Positions 57,885-64,000 of a stretch of 64,000 nucleotides of DNA are shown piece after piece. How positions within the stretch are numbered: position 1 is the stretch's first letter; every line of letters starts with the position of its first letter. This DNA comes from Strigamia acuminata (Eukaryota > Arthropoda > Chilopoda > Geophilomorpha > Linotaeniidae). The translations under genes and the position numbers were made by a program. Under the pieces are notes generated by a model. The model saw only the letters and a program-made list of their open reading frames with translations. It was not told the DNA's origin and did no database searches. The stretch lies in assembly GCA_949358305.1 (NCBI GenBank), contig OX442317.1, forward strand, positions 4,468,186 to 4,532,185, given 5' to 3'.

Positions 57885-60067
57885 CTGACACAATTTTTAT
57901 ATCTAAAAAAAACAAAAAAATAAAAAATAAAAATTTCCGAATACCTACACCCTTGAAAAATCTGTGGAAGCAGACGATTACCACGGCTCTCGTCAACGCC
58001 GAGACTCGCACGAGACGGATCCTCCAGCCCAACCACAGTGCAAACCCAGTGCAACACCAACCCAACCTCACGACATCTCAAATTCTCCAAACAAATGAAA
58101 GAATACACCAGGTAAACAAAAAACAACCAAGACATAAAAAAAATCCTCACATTTCCTCAAAAACTCAAACTCATCGCCGTGCTTTGACCGAAGGTACCGC
58201 GCAACAAAAACGTGCATCACAGGCAAGCCAAACGACCAATCACCCTCTTTCGTGCGAGTCAACATGACGGACCGGTCGATGGATGACAGACGCAGCCAAC
58301 AAACGTTACAAAACACGTAGACTTTAGCACTTTTAATCTTATCAGGTGAGTTTAAATCAATCAAAATCACTGCACCCTCATTCGAAACAAGTGCATATAT
58401 CTCGAAATTCTGCACACTTGATTGACACAATCAATTAATTAATTGATTTTCCGCTTTCGCCGTGAATTCGCGTCGAAAAAAGGCAAGAAAATGCAGAAAA
58501 ATTCAGTTTCCATGGCAACCAAGTATGTTTTCCGAGGTGGGGTTCGTCAAGGGGTATTTAATGCCCTTCTTTGAAAACCCCCTCACGACCGGATCACAAT
58601 AGATCACTGAAGACCTGCTTGGTGAATCGGCCTTTGAGTTGCCACAGCAACGATGACCATGTGGTCCATCCATGCTAACAAGTTTTTATATAAATAATGG
58701 TATTTTAATGCGTTTGTCATGGCAACGTGCCTTGTTGCCACCTGCCATCCCGATTTACTTTCCTGCACTTTATGAGTTAGCTTTACTAATTCTGCGATTC
58801 AACTGAATCAAGAATATTAATTTCATGATTGCAATTATTCTCTATTCATTCAGCAATGCTAAATTTTTTCCGAAGATTTTTCCTATTTGTCTAGACTAAA
58901 AATTAGGAATTAAAAGCTCAATAATTTTTGTTAAATACACTTGTTGCGGAGTTAATTATTCCAATATTATCAATAAGTTATAGTTAACCCGATAAGGTTT
59001 TAGATAAACTGTATCTTCAAATTTCTACAATATTATGCTAGAATGGAGCTATTGTTATTCGCCCCTCTTATTCATCCATTGGCGTGTCGGTAACACGCTG
59101 CTGCCTCGTCACCGGAAATTGCATTATACAAAATATCCTCTATTTTGTACAAAAGAGAGAAAAAGAAAAGATTTTGTCAGGATGAAAAATACACGAAAAT
59201 AAATAAATTAAATAAATCGTTTTTTTTTTACTAAATAAAGAATTTTTTTTCTTTTTTTTTTTTTTTTTTTTTTTTAGAAAATGAGAAACTAAATTTGTGT
59301 TGTGTTAACCAACGTTTGTGTTGTTGCTGTTGTTGTGTTTTTTGAGCAAAACAAGTTAATGCAAAAATCAATATTTTATTTTTAAAGAAATACAAAGTAA
59401 CTATTAGCCACGGATAGTGTACTAGAGTGTTTATCGCATGATTTAACGTTTCCTTTTAGTGTTCAATTAATGCGAATAAGGAAATGACATAAAATCCGCT
59501 TCACGACATCACGGCCATTCATTTCGTTTACCAAAACCAAACGAAGCACAAAACTCCCATTGGCGCTCAAATACAAATATTTGACTACGCGATCGCCTCG
59601 TCATGAGTATAACAATACATTTTTACATATTACAACAAAAAATGTCGTACACCGTTTATATTTGTTTATATTTATCAATTTTTTTGCCAGTTGTCGACAC
59701 ACAAGCAAAAAAAAATTAATAAATAACATAATTACCAATACAAATTTGATTAAATAGCAACAAAGAGGCGGGTGTGCGTGCGCACAAACTCCAAAACAAT
59801 ACACCAACACAACAACATGAGTTGAACGTGCTCTTTTAGCACTTGAAAAGTTTCCGTCGGTCGAAAACAACTTTTCTCGATTTGACTGGTTTAAATCAGT
59901 CAAACACTGTCTGATTTAAACCAGTCAAATACAGAAAAGTTGTTTATCCACCAAACCACAGTGAAAATGACTTTACATACGTAACTATTAATTAGTATTA
60001 CTATTAATTAATTATTTGTGTCTAAAACAATTATTTTTAATTTTAATATTTGCAGTTTCCATTCAAA
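55412..60067. other. Divergent region between MOB2 and the fucosyltransferase
   Basis: It should contain the first exon(s) of MOB2 on minus and a non-coding first exon of the fucosyltransferase on plus, because an acceptor (TTTGCAG) precedes the latter's start at 60055. I could not fix either. It includes AT-rich tracts, long A/T runs (57855, 59244) and moderately GC-rich stretches near 57950-58300 and 58500-58780. A hairpin lies at 59865. Confidence 0.5.
59865..59945. repeat. Long hairpin upstream of the fucosyltransferase
   Basis: The inner arms TTTGACTGGTTTAAATCAG (59881-59899) and CTGATTTAAACCAGTCAAA (59911-59929) are perfect over 19 bp with an 11-base loop. The outer arms AAACAACTTTTCT and AGAAAAGTTGTTT pair perfectly after a 3-base asymmetry. 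This gives an ~80-nt near-complete hairpin about 120 bp before the coding exon. Confidence 0.9.
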
Positions 60068-63000
60068 ATGCCTCGCGTATCTCTCCGACGCACCTGCTTC
60101 GGACTGGCCGCCCTGGCAGTTCTTGCTTTATTTATGCTGAAGGTCCATTACAGTGACCAATGGTTCGTCATATTCCCCACCACCCAAGTGGACAAACTGG
60201 ACACAACTCACGATCTCGGCCCGTTGGAAGTGATCATACCAACCGAAGGGAACCCCGTCGACAATTACGGCTTTGCTGACGAATATTCCGGCAAACTTTG
60301 GTTCATGAAAGATGGATGGATCCGTCCAGAGCCGACCGCTCGTCGAGGCATGCGTCACCCTCTGTGGCCCCACGAATCCGACGAGGATCGCATCGTCAAT
60401 CAATTGATGTACGTGCCTGCAGACCTGCCGGAAATGACCAAAAACGGCTCAAAATTAAAAACAATATTATTGTACAATGGAATTTCAAGCTGGTCGCCGT
60501 TGAAACCGGGTAGAAAGATTTTCCTCAAAGACAAATGTCCCGTAAACACGTGCACAATCACGGCTGATCGTAGTCAAGCTGATTCAGCAGACGCAATCTT
60601 ATTCCGGGACCATTTCCATCCTCCTAGTCATCAACGGAAAGCTAGTCAAGTGTGGGTTATTTATATGTTGGAATGCCCATTGCACACTCAAAACTTCTCT
60701 CACCGCAAGGTAATGTTGTAAAATGATCCCATGCACTTCAAAAATACATTGAAATGCATTGGCTTTCACGAGCACGCATTTTCTAATACATTTTGTAATA
60801 CATTTTGATAATACATTTTGTAAAATATATTATGAAATGCGTTCGCCGCTATATTTATGGATCCTTCAACTTAGCTATTACATATATATTTTTTTAATGT
60901 TAACTCGTTATGTCAAAAAGTTGTTATAAGTTTTATAGTACACTCTGCAATCTCTACAGGAGGAAGTAAATCACTTTTTACGTTGACCCATGACTATTAG
61001 GCGCTATCATCATTGTTCAGTTCAATGTTTCCAGGTGCTTCCTGGATTAAATGAGCGGGAAAGTCGTCATTTTTTAAAGACTTTGAAAAGCTAAGGAAAG
61101 CTGCCCTGCCGCGCCCTGCATTGCAGTGCAGCGCAGCATTACCAAGTTATGAGTATTATATTGGAAGTTTTTCATTAGCAAACAAATACAAAGGTCAATG
61201 GTACTGTTAAGTGCATTATCTTAGAAAAACATGTATCGTAACATAATGTTTACGCCCTTTTTATTGCAGATAAAAGCAACACCCATGGGCGTACATCCCA
61301 TACCACGCTTGATTCACACTAGACCGACGAAGTCGTGAATTAATGTTAATGCCGTTTGGTGTGTAGTAAGTGAGTAGTGCTCACAATACGTTTCCAAAAT
61401 CGATCGGATCAAATGTAATCTTTCGGCTTTTTTGAGTGGACAAAAGAAAGATTAAATCTATTATTGTTAACGGTACAATGATATTGTATACGCGTGAATA
61501 TGTGCAGTAGAAAAGTAGGATTGTCATGGCAACACGGTCTTAAACGGTCTGGTGTGAATCCAGCCATAATTTCGTTTTTGAATTTTCTCGTTTGGTCTTA
61601 CTGTTATTTCCATTTCCACACGACAGGTCTCCTTTGAGCAGATTTTTCTAAAAATATCAAAAAGAAAAATAAGTAATCGCTTTAATTATGTAATAAATGT
61701 ACTAAACTGTGGAATTTTGACATAGGCCTATTGGTCTATTTGAAATGCAAAAAAATACTTTTGTTTGTGGTTTTTCAAAAGATTCTTTTCTCAGAAAAAT
61801 TAGCACATTTACGTGCATGTGCATGTTTCCAGATGTTTCATATGTACAAATCTTTGTATGCATAATAATAAGTAGATGTGCTCGCCCATGGTCCATAGCG
61901 AGAATTAATTTTAGCTTAATGAATTCAGCAGCCGAAATCGCTTTTTTTTCTTCAATTTTTTCAAAAACAATTTTCTAAAAAGGTTTCCCATAGCAAATGG
62001 GGGTGCATATGAATTATGAACCCTTGCATCCCCTCCCCTGGGTCGCAGAGCCCCTGGAGATGGTTAGTGGACCCCCAACGTTTCAGAAACGCTGTCACAT
62101 GAATGAGAAAATAAGAAAATGCTGTTTAACACCAGTGGTCAGATGAAGCAAGTTATTGGCATTTAGAGTGGCTTAGTTGTGTTATAAAACAAAATAAAAA
62201 TTTGCGATTGCAGCAAAAATTTCTTTGTGTGAGCCGATTAGGTTCGTTTACACAAAAATCAAATAGCACATGTGTGAAAAGTCATTAAATATTATGATTA
62301 CGATGTCCTACATGTGTGCTGCTACAATTAACACTTTTTTGCTGCTTGTGGTGATATTAATCACCACAACAAGCCTAGTTTAATATTACATTTTCATTGT
62401 GGTTTTGTACAGTATACAAAGAAAACATTATGATTGCAAATTTTCCCCAATGTGAGATATTAGCACGCGAGTGCATATTAAAATGATATAATAATCTAAT
62501 AATGCGGAGAATAAATTGGTGGTTGGAGGATTTATTTTTATATGATGTGCTCTCATTTTAGGTGTTCAACTGGACAGCTACGTACAGACACGATTCGGAT
62601 ATTGTCGCCCCGTATGAGAAATTTGTTCCGTATGACCCCAACATCAAATTTCTACCTCCGAGACGTAATTATGCGTTGAATAAAACGCACAAAGTTGCGT
62701 GGTTCGTTTCTAATTGCGGGGCACGAAACGGACGGCTTGCTTATGCACGGGAATTGTCCGAGCATATTGAAGTGGATATATACGGCTCGTGTGGAAGTAA
62801 AAACTGTCCTCGAACACAAAATTCGAAATGTTGGAAGATGTTAGACACAGACTATAAATTTTATCTAGCGTTTGAGAATTCCAACTGTAAGGATTACATC
62901 ACGGAGAAATTTTATGTCAATGGATTAGAGTAAGTTTTAATAGTAATAGTAAACAAACCAAAAAAATGTGTGAAAAATTTGAAATTTGTCAAAAAATTGT

Positions 63001-63914
63001 CATATACTATATGTGAAAAATAATTCAACGATTTCTCAAATTTGTGAAAAATTATTCATAAACTTCTAAAATTTGTCAAAAAATTGTCATATTTGTGAAA
63101 AATAATTCAAAAATTTCTCAAATTCGTGAAAAATTATTCATAAACATCTGAAATTTGTGAAAAATTATTCAGAAATTTATTCAAAATCGTCGAAAATTTC
63201 TCAGATACTCAAAAATATTCTCAAATTATCAAAACTTTCTAAAAAAAAATCTCAAAAATCTCTCAAAAATGTCTCTAAAATTTCTCAAAATTTTCTCAAA
63301 ATTTTTTCAAAATTTCTCAAAATTTTCCAAAAATTTTCTCAAGATTTTCCCAAATTTTCCCCAAAGTATTCCCAAAATTTCCCCAAATTTTTCCCAAAAT
63401 ATTCCCAAAATTTCCCCAAAATATTCCCAAAATTTCCCCAAAATAATCCCAAAATTTCCCCAAAATATTCCCAAAATTTGCTCAAAATGTTATTAAGGTC
63501 CCCATTTTTACACTGGTCAGACGCCCATTGATCAGTTTCATAATAAACCCCTTTAATTTCGTATTTTCTTTCAGGCACGACGTCGTACCAATTGTATTAG
63601 GGGCACGCAAAGAAGACTACATTCGGGGCGCTCCTCCGCATTCCTTCATATCCGTCGAGGATTTCGATTCACCTAAATCGCTTGCCGAGTATTTGCATCG
63701 ACTCGATAAAAACGACACACTTTACAACGAGTACTTTAGGTGGAAGGGAACGGGCGAATTTGTGAATACATATTTTTGGTGTCGTATGTGTGCACTCTTA
63801 CACGACAAACTGACTTATAAACACTACGAAAACATTGAAGGATGGTGGCGCGGACCTAACACATGCATAGGAAAAAGATGGAACCAGCAACCAGCAACCG
63901 AAAAAAAACTTTAG
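60068..63914 (+). CDS. FucTA: GT10 alpha-1,3-fucosyltransferase, insect FucTA (core) type
   Basis: Three exons join in phase: 60068-60709, 62562-62929, 63575-63914 (449 aa). It is a type II Golgi protein: a short basic N-terminus (MPRVSLRR), one membrane anchor (about 9-25), a stem, then the GT10 catalytic domain. The family signatures are FNWTATYRHDSD (216-227), the nucleotide-binding stretch AWFVSNCGARNGRLAYAREL (260-279) with VDIYGSCG, and FYLAFENSNCKDYITEKFY (314-332) followed by NGLEHDVVPIVLGA. The C-terminus has conserved cysteines (FWCRMCALL). The closest class appears to be insect FucTA, which adds alpha-1,3-fucose from GDP-fucose to the innermost GlcNAc of N-glycans (the HRP epitope of neurons). 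The acceptor is inferred from similarity; other alpha-1,3 linkages remain possible. N-glycosylation sites NWT, NKT and NGS are present. Intron 2 contains a tandem array. Confidence 0.95.
60710..62561. other. Intron 1 of the fucosyltransferase
   Basis: AT-rich intron. Short direct repeats AATACATTTTGTAAT-like occur at 60785-60830, and CAGCGCAGC repeats at about 61125. No exon or clear transposon was recognised. Confidence 0.55.
62990..63490. repeat. AT-rich tandem arrays in fucosyltransferase intron 2
   Basis: The first part (about 62990-63170) is a longer imperfect unit (GAAAAATTATTCATAAAC, AAATTTGTCAAAAAATTGTC). The second (about 63240-63490) is a ~22-bp unit, CAAAATTTCCCCAAAATATT. G is almost absent from the plus strand, which leaves long spurious frames (KFSQNFPKFFPKYSQ on +). 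The array stops about 85 bases before the exon 3 acceptor. Confidence 0.9.
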
Positions 63915-64000
63915 CACGAAACAAAACTAAAGATTTTTATACCAAAATGAAAGCAAAAATTAATATTTAAATTATTTCACTTAATTTTTTTTTTGAATAT

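Noticed and set aside
63157-63531. 124-residue open frame rich in Ser, Lys and Phe
   Set aside because: It lies inside a fucosyltransferase intron and is made of the G-free tandem array.

Overview
The window is animal nuclear DNA. The genes are split by short GT-AG introns, the non-coding DNA is strongly AT-rich, and there are many non-autonomous DNA transposons (hAT-like with 8-bp target duplications, pogo/mariner-like with TA). The proteins are typical of bilaterian invertebrates: a nuclear LIM-only protein, a membrane-anchored cholinesterase-like adhesion protein that has lost its catalytic residues (as in arthropod neurotactin), an AMPA/kainate-type glutamate receptor, LRRC56, MOB2 and an insect-type alpha-1,3-fucosyltransferase. 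I suspect a protostome such as an arthropod, but the sequence does not settle the phylum.

The window has two halves. From 1 to about 37.6 kb there is a single recognisable coding exon, the first LIM exon of an LMO gene on the minus strand (3970-4208). The other ~33 kb upstream of it carries no exon I can support. It holds GC/CpG-rich islands, 21-bp and 31-bp tandem arrays, MITEs, and at least sixteen scattered copies of a motif close to CCTCGTTATAACGAAG. It is best read as the long 5' intron and regulatory domain of a developmental gene, littered with repeats.

From 37.6 kb to the end there are six genes: a pseudo-esterase (+, 37641-43454, 9 exons, 596 aa); an iGluR without an amino-terminal domain (-, 44637-46825, 9 exons, 489 aa); an unrecognised multipass membrane protein (+, 47311-48874, 3 exons, 344 aa); LRRC56 (+, 49547-51196); MOB2 (-, 52452-55411, first exon not found); and a GT10 fucosyltransferase (+, 60068-63914, 3 exons, 449 aa). 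The iGluR and the membrane protein are head-to-head, 485 bp apart. MOB2 and the fucosyltransferase are also divergent. All exon models were joined by hand, and their reading phases agree across every junction I list.

The genes do not form one pathway. Three could share neuronal or surface roles (adhesion-like pseudo-esterase, glutamate receptor, and the glycan epitope made by core alpha-1,3-fucosylation, known as the HRP neural epitope in insects). LRRC56 belongs to ciliary dynein assembly, MOB2 to NDR kinase signalling, and LMO to transcription.

The items most worth a second look are the triad-less esterase with its micro-exon N-terminus, the short iGluR with an unusual pore tip, an exact-TSD hAT insertion whose terminus has been copied into the flanking satellite, the 31-bp minisatellite shared by three loci, and the dispersed CCTCGTTATAACGAAG-like motif.
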